Assembly: GCA_031278295.1 (NCBI GenBank)
Contig: JAITKQ010000082.1
Location: forward strand, 1 to 8,966
Length of the DNA: 8,966 nucleotides
Source of the DNA: Spirochaetaceae bacterium
GTDB taxonomy: Bacteria; Spirochaetota; Spirochaetia; Treponematales; Breznakiellaceae
Direction: 5' to 3'
The position numbers and the translations under genes are program-made. The notes under the pieces are model-generated. The model did not search any database. It had not been told where the DNA came from and saw only the letters and a list, made by a program, of their open reading frames with translations. This document shows, piece after piece, positions 1-4,976 of this stretch (position 1 is the first letter of the stretch; the number at the start of each line of letters is the position of its first letter).

Positions 1-1
1 A

Positions 2-112
2 GAATCATTCATTCAAACCGTGCATAAACACCATGCAAATATAGGAGAGGAGCTTGTCAAAGTATTCCACGGCTCGTATTCCCTCCCTTTTAACCTTCCG
101 GCGACTGAATAG
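2..112 (+). CDS. Possible C-terminal tail of an upstream gene (partial, unrecognised)
   Basis: An open frame runs in from the left window edge and stops at TAG 110-112, giving 36 residues ending in SLPFNLPATE. It contains a short His/Lys-rich stretch (HKHH) but no motif I recognise. No start codon lies clearly inside it, so if real it is the 3' end of a gene beginning outside the window. An open frame of this length could occur by chance, and it overlaps the spurious N-terminal extension of moaA. Low confidence; no function proposed. Confidence 0.2.
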   Translation, partial: ESFIQTVHKHHANIGEELVKVFHGSYSLPFNLPATE

Positions 113-200
113 TTACAAAGATTTTTGTGAATGTAAAACCGCTGTGGCAATTCTATATTTACGTTTTAAACGCGGGAAAGCGCCTTTCATGCCGGACACA

Positions 201-230
201 TTGCCTATAAAACCCGCCGGCGGGTATAAT
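201..230 (+). promoter_or_regulatory. Predicted sigma-70-type promoter of moaA, possibly giving a leaderless mRNA
   Basis: A perfect -10 box TATAAT (225-230) is preceded by TTGCCT (201-206, 4/6 match to the -35 consensus) with an 18-bp spacer. Only six bases (231-236) separate the -10 box from the ATG at 237, so transcription would begin at or next to the start codon. No Shine-Dalgarno sequence precedes that ATG, which fits a leaderless transcript. The boxes are seen; the start site and leaderless translation are inferred. Confidence 0.5.
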
Positions 231-236
231 TTTGTT

Positions 237-1214
237 ATGCAAGACGGCTTCGGGCGAATAATCGATTACATGCGTGTTTCGGTAACGGACAAGTGTAATA
301 TGCGGTGCGTTTACTGTATGCCGCCGGAAGGGGTGGACTGGGTGCCGCACAGCGAGGTACTGAGTTTTGAGGAAACGCTAAGAATCTGTACGGCGGCTGC
401 CGGGCTGGGAATCAGCAAGATCAAGGTTACCGGAGGGGAACCGCTCGTTAGGCGGGGGCTTACCACATTCATCCGTTCGCTAAAGCGGACGCCCGGCATC
501 GTGTCCGTGACGCTTACCACCAACGCCCTCGTGCTGGGTGATTTTTTGGATGAGCTGGTGGATACGGGCATTGACGGGGTGAATATCAGCCTTGATACAC
601 TAAACGCGGATGTTTTCCGGTATATCACGCGCTCGGACGGCTTTGAAAGGGTTCTGCGCTCACTCGGCTTGGCGCGTGAGGCGCGTCTGGACATAAAAAT
701 TAACTGTGTGCCGATGCGCGGTGTCAACGAGGGCGATGTTGTCCCGCTGGCGGAGCTCGCGCGGCATGAAAAAACGGCGGTACGTTTCATAGAACTGATG
801 CCGCTGGGCCTGGCGGCAAACCTGGCCCCTGTACCCCAGTCCGAGATTTTTGAACGTCTGCGGCAGGCTTTCGGCGCTTTGCGGGTATTCGATGGACGGC
901 TTGGAAACGGTCCCGCCTCTTACTACAGCGTACCGGGTTTTGCGGGAAAGATCGGTTTTATCAGCGCGATCAGCCACAGTTTCTGCGCCGCGTGCAACCG
1001 GCTGCGGCTGACCGGTGTCGGTCTTTTGAAGCCCTGCCTTGCCAGCGACGCCGGCGTTGATCTGAAGGCGATCGTGCGCGGCGGCAAGGACGACGAGGCT
1101 ATAGCCCAAGCCATAAGCTCCGCCGTTATGCTTAAACCGATCAGGCATGACTTTTATCAGGGCAACGGAAATAATCAGCATAAAAAGAAAAATATGTTCA
1201 GGATAGGAGGCTAA
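237..1214 (+). CDS. moaA: GTP 3',8-cyclase MoaA (radical SAM, molybdenum cofactor biosynthesis)
   Basis: Cytosolic radical-SAM enzyme for the first Moco step, converting GTP to (8S)-3',8-cyclo-7,8-dihydroGTP, which MoaC then processes. The 325-residue product has the N-terminal CxxxCxxC cluster (C20, C24, C27) that holds the SAM-binding 4Fe-4S centre. It also has the VTGGEPLVRR segment (64-73), the second cluster C250-x2-C253-x13-C267 that binds the GTP-bearing 4Fe-4S centre, and a C-terminal Gly-Gly (324-325), all MoaA hallmarks. Length is normal for the family (about 320-340). I chose ATG 237 because family members have only about ten residues before the DYMRVSVTD segment. ATG 189 (weak GGGAAAG upstream) and TTG 54 (AGGAGAGG upstream) are in-frame alternatives, but the added residues look non-homologous. 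It is followed after 2 bp by the MOSC-MogA gene, whose RBS lies in the moaA 3' end. No moaC or moaE is visible. Confidence 0.95.
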   Translation: MQDGFGRIIDYMRVSVTDKCNMRCVYCMPPEGVDWVPHSEVLSFEETLRICTAAAGLGISKIKVTGGEPLVRRGLTTFIRSLKRTPGIVSVTLTTNALVLGDFLDELVDTGIDGVNISLDTLNADVFRYITRSDGFERVLRSLGLAREARLDIKINCVPMRGVNEGDVVPLAELARHEKTAVRFIELMPLGLAANLAPVPQSEIFERLRQAFGALRVFDGRLGNGPASYYSVPGFAGKIGFISAISHSFCAACNRLRLTGVGLLKPCLASDAGVDLKAIVRGGKDDEAIAQAISSAVMLKPIRHDFYQGNGNNQHKKKNMFRIGG

Positions 1215-1216
1215 TT

Positions 1217-2164
1217 ATGGGTAAAATTCACGCTATATGCGTTAGCGAACGGAAAGGAACGCAAAAACACGCGGTCGGGGAGGCCGAATTTGTAACGGAG
1301 CACGGGATAACGGGCGACGCGCACGCCGGTCCCTGGCACAGGCAGGTGAGTCTGCTGTCGTTTGAAAAAATTGAAGCGTTCCGGAAGCGGGCCCGCGCCC
1401 AAACAGCGGGGAATGGCGGTTTAGACATAGATTTTGGCGCTTTTGGCGAGAATCTTGTCGTGGAAGGTTTCGATTTTTCCGGCCTGCCCCCTGGCGTACT
1501 CTTCGGATCCGGAAGCGTCCTGTTGGAGATGACGCAGATAGGCAAGGAATGCCACAGCCACTGTCATATATTTGATACGGTCGGCGACTGTATAATGCCG
1601 CGTGAGGGTGTTTTTGCGCGTGTGCTACAGGGCGGCGTGCTGAAGTGCGGCGCGGATTTGAATATCGTGAAACGTTACCGTGTCGGCATAATCACGGCAA
1701 GCGACAAGGGTTCGCGCGGCGAGCGTGAGGATACGAGCGGGGCCGCGATCCGCGAGTTTGTTTCCGCCAAAGGCTACGAGGTGACAAGCTACACCCTTCT
1801 AAGCGACGATCAGCCCCTGCTTGAAGCGGAAATAAAACGTCTTGCCGATGGCGGATTCGCCGAATTGATCCTGACGACGGGCGGCACCGGCTTTTCGCCG
1901 CGGGACCGTACCCCGGAAGCTACCCTCGCGGTTGCGGATCGGCTTGTTCCCGGAATTGCCGAAGCGATGCGTCATTCCAGCCTTGCGATTACGCCACACG
2001 CGATGCTGAGCCGGGCAGTCTCGGCAATCCGCGGTTCGTCCCTGATAATCAACCTGCCGGGAAGCCCCAAGGCGGTAAAAGAATCGCTGGCCGCCATAAG
2101 CGGGGCGCTTAGGCACGGGCTGGATGTCCTGACAGGCCCTTCCGCCGACTGCGGCCAAACCTGA
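1217..2164 (+). CDS. MOSC domain - MoaB/MogA fusion protein (molybdenum cofactor metabolism)
   Basis: A 315-residue two-domain protein. Residues about 1-150 form a MOSC domain, with the GEAEFVTEHGITGDAH core and a Cys cluster C112/C116/C125 in the GKECHSHC and GDCIM segments. MOSC domains occur in Moco sulfurases and related proteins and are thought to use a conserved Cys. Residues about 154-315 form a MoaB/MogA domain with TTGGTGFSPRDRTPEAT (220-236, D230) and INLPGSPKAVKE (278-289), the molybdopterin-binding motifs of the family that adenylylates molybdopterin before molybdate insertion. ATG 1217 is fixed by AGGAGG at 1205-1210 with 6-nt spacing, overlapping the moaA stop, so the two genes are co-translated neighbours. 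MOSC-MogA fusions are known in anaerobic bacteria. The combination suggests coupling of molybdopterin activation to Moco modification or carriage; that role is inferred. Which of MoaB or MogA it replaces cannot be told from sequence. Confidence 0.9.
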   Translation: MGKIHAICVSERKGTQKHAVGEAEFVTEHGITGDAHAGPWHRQVSLLSFEKIEAFRKRARAQTAGNGGLDIDFGAFGENLVVEGFDFSGLPPGVLFGSGSVLLEMTQIGKECHSHCHIFDTVGDCIMPREGVFARVLQGGVLKCGADLNIVKRYRVGIITASDKGSRGEREDTSGAAIREFVSAKGYEVTSYTLLSDDQPLLEAEIKRLADGGFAELILTTGGTGFSPRDRTPEATLAVADRLVPGIAEAMRHSSLAITPHAMLSRAVSAIRGSSLIINLPGSPKAVKESLAAISGALRHGLDVLTGPSADCGQT

Positions 2165-2186
2165 ACGGCCACATAGCTTAGGCTTT

Positions 2187-2260
2187 CACCGCCAAAAACG
2201 GAACATAAAGAATCCGGACCAGGTCCGGGTGGGCTACACAAGGGTATGTTTGTGGCGGTG
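2187..2260. repeat. Long imperfect inverted repeat enclosing a second palindrome
   Basis: CACCGCCAAAAAC (2187-2199) pairs with GTTTGTGGCGGTG (2248-2260), 12 of 13 positions complementary. The interior holds a perfect odd palindrome CCGGACC-A-GGTCCGG (2214-2228). Together they could form a two-tier RNA or cruciform of 74 nt starting 22 nt after the MOSC-MogA stop. It may act as a 3' stabiliser or weak terminator of the moa unit, but no T-tract follows, so it is not called a terminator. Confidence 0.6.
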
Positions 2261-2301
2261 TAACAAATAATATTACAATTATGTATGAATGTTATTTTTG
2301 C

Positions 2302-2315
2302 CTACAAAATTGTAG
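2302..2315. promoter_or_regulatory. Dyad CTACAA-AA-TTGTAG, candidate activator site
   Basis: A perfect 6+6 dyad with a 2-nt centre lies about 228 bp upstream of the predicted amtB transcription start. A second dyad with the related half-site TTACA (TGTAA-N9-TTACA, 2259-2277) lies about 40 bp further upstream. Sigma-54 promoters need an upstream enhancer-binding protein, so these are reasonable sites for an NtrC-like activator. They do not match the enteric NtrC consensus, and the protein is unknown. Confidence 0.3.
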
Positions 2316-2392
2316 CGTAAGGGTCCTGTAAACAGTAGTGGGGGTAATGGAGCAGACCGGAGCGAACGTATGTGAGTGAGGACTGCGGAATT

Positions 2393-2467
2393 AGGGGGAG
2401 CCGCCCGCCCTGAAAATTCCCGAATTTTGTACGAAAAGGTGGCGGGTAAGGATGCGCCGCTCCCCCT
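2393..2467. repeat. Three-tier nested palindrome (REP/MITE-like) in front of the amtB promoter
   Basis: The outer arms AGGGGGAGC (2393-2401) and GCTCCCCCT (2459-2467) are perfect 9-bp complements. The middle arms are CCCGCC (2404-2409) and GGCGGG (2441-2446). The inner arms are AAAATTC (2413-2419) and GAATTTT (2422-2428). The whole could fold into a long interrupted hairpin ending about 43 bp before the -24 box. The layout resembles a mobile palindromic element more than a protein-binding site. No target duplication was identified. Confidence 0.55.
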
Positions 2468-2509
2468 CATGGACAAAAATCCCTTCAATTTACCGTGTAG
2501 ATTACGGAT

Positions 2510-2525
2510 TGGCACGTTTTTTGCT
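2510..2525 (+). promoter_or_regulatory. Sigma-54 (RpoN) -24/-12 promoter of amtB-glnK
   Basis: TGGCACG (2510-2516), four bases (TTTT), then TTGCT (2521-2525) matches the RpoN consensus TGGCACG-N4-TTGCW at every position, with the invariant GG (2511-2512) and GC (2523-2524) 10 bp apart. Transcription would start near 2536, leaving a leader of about 27 nt that contains the AGGAGG of amtB. RpoN control of ammonium transporter/PII operons is well established in other bacteria, so context supports the call. Confidence 0.9.
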
Positions 2526-2562
2526 CTACCTTTCACAGAAAAAAATTCTCGCAGGAGGTAAA

Positions 2563-3885
2563 ATGCGAAAAAAAAAGTTAATTGCGGCTGTACTGATGGG
2601 CCTGGTTGTGGCGGGCGCCGTCTTTGCGCAGGACGAGTGGACCATAGAAAACGCGCTGGATATGGTCTGGCTCTTCCTTGGCGCCGCGCTGGTATTCATT
2701 ATGCAGGTCGGATTCGCGCTTGTCGAAACCGGCCTGACCCGCGCCAAAAACGCCACAAACATTGTCATGAAGAACCTGATGGATTTTTGTTTTGGCGCTG
2801 TCGTCTACTGGGCTATTGGCTGGGGTCTGATGTACGGAGCGGACGCGCTTGGCGGGCTGGTAGGGACATCGGATTTTTTCAAGAATATCATGGATGATCC
2901 CGGTTACTACCGTGACTGGTTCTTCCAGGTTGTATTCGCGGCGACGGCCGCTACGATAGTTTCGGGCGCCATGGCGGAGAGGACGCGGTTTAAGTCTTAT
3001 TTGCTCTACACCTGTTTCATCTCGGCGTTCATATACCCGATCTCCGGTCACTGGGTGTGGGGCGGCGGCTGGCTTTCCGAGCTTGGCTTCCATGACTTTG
3101 CCGGCTCCACCGTTGTTCACTCGGTGGGCGGCTGGGCCGCCTTGATGGGGGCGCTGGTGTTGGGGCCGCGTGTCGGCAAGTACGTGAAATGCGCGGACGG
3201 CAAGGTTTCGGTGAGGGCGTTTCCGGGGCACAGTATGCCGCTTGCGATGACGGGGGTTTTCCTGCTCTGGTTCGGCTGGTACGGCTTTAACGGCGCGTCC
3301 ACGCTTTCCGGCTCCAGTCCCGACATAGCCCGTGTATGCGTTACGACAACGCTTGCGGCGGCTTCGGGCACGATCGGCGCCCTGTTTACATCCTGGGTAT
3401 GGTTCAAGAAACCGGACGCCTCGATGTCTATGAACGGCGCGCTTGCCGGTCTGGTTTCGATAACGGCGCCCTGCGGCGTGGTGTCCCCGGCGGCTTCAAT
3501 CGTAATAGGGCTTGTCGGCGGCATACTCGTGGTGCTTTCGGTTGAATTCATCGACAAGGTGTTGAAGATAGATGATCCTGTCGGCGCTTCTTCCGTTCAC
3601 CTTACCTGCGGAATCTGGGGCACCCTGGCTGTCGGTATCTGGGGGAATGTTGAAGGCGTAGCGGTAGGGGCCCTGCACGGCGGCGGCGCGGCCCAGCTTG
3701 GCGTTCAGGCGCTCGGCGTTGTGTCCGTAGGCGCGTGGGCCGCGATCACAAGCCTGGTCCTGTTCCTTATTATAAAAGCTACCGTCGGACTCCGCGTGAA
3801 CCAGAAGGAAGAACTACAGGGGCTTGATATTACCGAGCATAAGGCGGACGCCTACGCGGGCTTCCAGATATTCAGCAATACGTAA
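2563..3885 (+). CDS. amtB: Ammonium transporter AmtB
   Basis: Inner-membrane trimeric ammonium channel of the Amt/Mep/Rh family, 440 residues. It starts with a cleavable-looking signal peptide (MRKKK, hydrophobic to about 20, VFA then Q23), as in other AmtB proteins. About eleven hydrophobic segments follow. Family landmarks are the Phe-gate segment WFFQVVFAATAATIVSGAMAER (F120/F121), GHWVWGGGW, D178, the first pore histidine H186 in STVVHSVGG, LLWFGWYGFNGAS, the second pore histidine H346 in SSVHLTCG, and the C-terminal tail GLDITEHKADAYAGF that contacts PII. Both twin-His residues are intact, so the channel should conduct. ATG 2563 has AGGAGG (2553-2558) 4 nt upstream and follows the sigma-54 promoter; an in-frame ATG at 2452 lies upstream of that promoter and is not used. 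The glnK start is 10 bp beyond its stop, an operon arrangement. Expression under nitrogen limitation is inferred. Confidence 0.97.
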   Translation: MRKKKLIAAVLMGLVVAGAVFAQDEWTIENALDMVWLFLGAALVFIMQVGFALVETGLTRAKNATNIVMKNLMDFCFGAVVYWAIGWGLMYGADALGGLVGTSDFFKNIMDDPGYYRDWFFQVVFAATAATIVSGAMAERTRFKSYLLYTCFISAFIYPISGHWVWGGGWLSELGFHDFAGSTVVHSVGGWAALMGALVLGPRVGKYVKCADGKVSVRAFPGHSMPLAMTGVFLLWFGWYGFNGASTLSGSSPDIARVCVTTTLAAASGTIGALFTSWVWFKKPDASMSMNGALAGLVSITAPCGVVSPAASIVIGLVGGILVVLSVEFIDKVLKIDDPVGASSVHLTCGIWGTLAVGIWGNVEGVAVGALHGGGAAQLGVQALGVVSVGAWAAITSLVLFLIIKATVGLRVNQKEELQGLDITEHKADAYAGFQIFSNT

Positions 3886-3895
3886 GGAGGCTGCG

Positions 3896-4237
3896 ATGAA
3901 GTTAATTGTTGCGTACATTCAACCGCATGCGTTGAATGATGTTAAGCAGGAATTGTACAGGGAGAAGGTTTACAAACTTTCAGTAACGAACGCGCTTGGC
4001 TGCGGTCAGCAAAAAGGTTACACCGAGCATTACCGCGGCGTTGAAATAGAAGTGAACCTGTTGAAAAAAGTACGGATCGAAGTAGCGGTAAACGACAATT
4101 TTGTTAAACCGACGGTGGATGCGATAGTGAAGGGCGCACGTTCCGGTGACATAGGCGACGGTAAAATATTTGTGCTGCCTATTGAAGAGACCATACGTAT
4201 CCGTACCGGGGAAACCGGTACGGAAGCGGTCGGTTAA
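3896..4237 (+). CDS. glnK: Nitrogen regulatory protein PII (GlnB/GlnK family)
   Basis: Small trimeric signal protein (113 residues; E. coli GlnB/GlnK are 112) that senses ATP/ADP and 2-oxoglutarate and binds targets through its T-loop. It aligns without gaps to E. coli GlnB from M1 through IRIRTGE (100-106). Kept are G35/G37, Q39-K40-G41, the T-loop YTEHYRG (42-48), K58, the B-loop RSGDIGDGK (82-90) and the nucleotide-binding R101/R103. The uridylylation tyrosine Y51 of enteric PII is Ile here (YRGVEI), so GlnD-type modification at that site is not possible; Y46 is kept. Start ATG 3896 has AGGAGG at 3885-3890 overlapping the amtB stop. Linkage to amtB argues for the GlnK role of closing AmtB when ammonium is plentiful. 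NifI proteins are less likely because the standard T-loop length is retained. Followed by a strong terminator. Confidence 0.95.
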   Translation: MKLIVAYIQPHALNDVKQELYREKVYKLSVTNALGCGQQKGYTEHYRGVEIEVNLLKKVRIEVAVNDNFVKPTVDAIVKGARSGDIGDGKIFVLPIEETIRIRTGETGTEAVG

Positions 4238-4265
4238 TCCGAAAATCTTAAAAAGTGAGGGGCCG

Positions 4266-4306
4266 GGCGGCGCGGTTCAAGTAAAGTTGGACCGCGCCGC
4301 CTTTTT
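4266..4306 (+). terminator. Rho-independent terminator of amtB-glnK
   Basis: GGCGGCGCGGTTCAA (4266-4280) pairs with TTGGACCGCGCCGCC (4287-4301) over 15 positions including one G-U pair, with loop GTAAAG. TTTTT follows at 4302-4306. It lies 28 nt after the glnK stop. The form is canonical and the stem very GC-rich. Confidence 0.95.
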
Positions 4307-4431
4307 CCGTTCACGGCCTTCCTGTTGCGGCAGGGGCGGTGAGGGGCGGAAGCGGCGACCGTGTGATTCGCCACTTCCCCCATACTATCTATTATGATAC
4401 TATGGTAATGTAACGGTGACGGGAGGGGCTT
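4307..4431. other. Short intergenic stretch with a weak hairpin
   Basis: No gene is seen between the terminator and the next ORF. GGAAGCGGCGA (4348-4358) and TCGCCACTTCC (4368-4378) are complementary at 10 of 11 positions around a 9-nt loop. AT-rich sequence near 4384-4410 (TATTAT at 4390-4395) could supply a -10 box for the 4432 ORF, but no good -35 box is present. Confidence 0.35.
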
Positions 4432-4713
4432 ATGGCGTTATTACGGGTAAAAGATTTTCCCGATGATATTTATGAAAAAACCTTATCCGCGCGTGGAAAA
4501 ATTGCCATGCCGCGGGGTGCTCCCGAAGCCGCAAAAAAGATTGACAACGCTGATGCCGGTATTTCCATTGATTCTACAAATACTTTTTGGAAATACGATA
4601 GATCAAAAATATTACCCGGGGATGAATGGACTTGTTCAAGAACCTATTTGAATGTGGGCAAAAGCCCACGGGTTCTTGAACAGGTTTTTCAGCGGAAGTT
4701 GTTCAGAAACTGA
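4432..4713 (+). CDS. Hypothetical protein with antitoxin-like N-terminus, probably decayed
   Basis: A 93-residue ORF with GGGAGGGG at 4421-4428, 3 nt before ATG. Its first ~20 residues (MALLRVKDFPDDIYEKTLSA) resemble the N-terminal strand-helix of ribbon-helix-helix antitoxins of the VapB/FitA kind, which start with a short strand followed by a (F/L)PD(D/E)xYE helix. Residues 25-66 match nothing I know and lack the second helix expected of an RHH protein. From T67 to the stop, the coding sequence is supplied by two palindromic elements (4632-4682 and 4697-4728), and the stop TGA is the loop of the second. The ORF therefore looks like an antitoxin gene truncated by repeat insertion, with an artefactual C-terminus. 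The toxin-antitoxin link rests on a short similarity and on a possible PIN remnant downstream. Confidence 0.45.
   Translation: MALLRVKDFPDDIYEKTLSARGKIAMPRGAPEAAKKIDNADAGISIDSTNTFWKYDRSKILPGDEWTCSRTYLNVGKSPRVLEQVFQRKLFRN
4632..4689 (+). repeat. Two-tier palindromic element 1, ending in a T-run
   Basis: The perfect 12-bp arms TGTTCAAGAACC (4633-4644) and GGTTCTTGAACA (4671-4682) enclose a second perfect hairpin GTGGGC-AAAA-GCCCAC (4654-4669). TTTTT follows 2 nt later (4685-4689), so it could also work as an intrinsic terminator on the + strand. It falls inside the 3' half of the antitoxin-like ORF and shares the start TTGTTCA with the next palindrome, suggesting related mobile repeats. Confidence 0.7.
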
Positions 4714-4728
4714 GGTTTCTGAACAACT
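4697..4728. repeat. Palindromic element 2, perfect 14-bp stem with TGAG loop
   Basis: AGTTGTTCAGAAAC (4697-4710) and GTTTCTGAACAACT (4715-4728) are perfect complements around the tetraloop TGAG. The stop codon of the 4432 ORF sits in the loop (4711-4713). There is no T-run after it on the + strand. The half-site resembles that of element 1, only 14 nt upstream. Confidence 0.75.
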
Positions 4729-4744
4729 CTAATGTATAAATTAC

Positions 4745-4906
4745 ATGGGGGAGGGGGATTTGGCGGATACTTCCATCGCAAGCAAATATTTTTGTAGGGA
4801 CGCATTGGCCGAAGGCACCGGAAATTATTCTGCGGTTTATCATGTATATTATGCTGTAACGGTGCGCGGAAACAAAGGCATATCGGTAACGAATCATGAT
4901 TTATAG
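4745..4906 (+). pseudogene. Possible remnant of a PIN-domain (VapC-like) toxin gene
   Basis: A 53-residue frame from ATG 4745 (alternative TTG 4760 after GAGGGGG) to TAG 4904-4906. LADTSIASKYF near the start resembles the VDTSxxxxYF opening of PIN domains. The tail YYAVTVRGNKGISVTNHDL resembles their ending (AxALxxGxxLVTxNxxDF), and the frame stays open past the stop for RFARTFGTLYF. The middle of a ~130-residue PIN domain is missing, so this would be an internally deleted, stopped copy. It lies just after the antitoxin-like ORF, where a vapC would be expected. The similarity is by eye and weak; it may be random sequence. Confidence 0.3.
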
Positions 4907-4976
4907 AGGTTTGCGAGAACCTTTGGTACGTTATATTTCTTGATACATTTTTTGATAAAAAGATTTGGGAGGAAGT

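Larger units (their letters stand above)
2165..2562. other. Palindrome-rich intergenic region upstream of amtB (398 nt, no gene)
   Basis: I see no coding gene here. In order the region holds: the 2187-2260 inverted repeat; a TGTAA-N9-TTACA dyad (2259-2277); a CTACAA-AA-TTGTAG dyad (2302-2315); a short CTGT-AA-ACAG dyad (2326-2335); a nested palindrome (2393-2467); the sigma-54 promoter (2510-2525); and the amtB ribosome binding site (AGGAGG 2553-2558). The 2340-2392 stretch preceding the nested palindrome has no ORF with coding character. The only ATG-led frame reading into amtB (from 2452) runs through the promoter and is rejected. Confidence 0.7.

Noticed and set aside
54..236. N-terminal 61-residue extension of moaA from TTG 54
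   Set aside because: An AGGAGAGG lies upstream, but the added residues have no MoaA counterpart and a promoter -10 box lies inside them. ATG 237 gives the family length.
2165..2260. Molybdenum-cofactor riboswitch
   Set aside because: The structured element is downstream of the Moco genes and upstream of amtB, and I could not recognise the conserved Moco RNA core.
2187..2260. Intrinsic terminator of the moa unit
   Set aside because: The arms are good but no T-run follows on the + strand; the sequence after it is TAACAAATAATA.
2452..2562. Longer amtB start at ATG 2452
   Set aside because: The extension runs across the sigma-54 promoter and part of a palindrome, and the signal peptide begins at ATG 2563 with its own strong RBS.
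4911..4937. Sigma-70 promoter for flhA (TTGCGA ... TATATT)
   Set aside because: The spacer is only 15 bp and alternatives are no better. The upstream region is AT-rich but gives no convincing pair of boxes.
4965..4976. TTG start for flhA four codons upstream
   Set aside because: It would place the only good ribosome binding site (4967-4973) inside the coding sequence.
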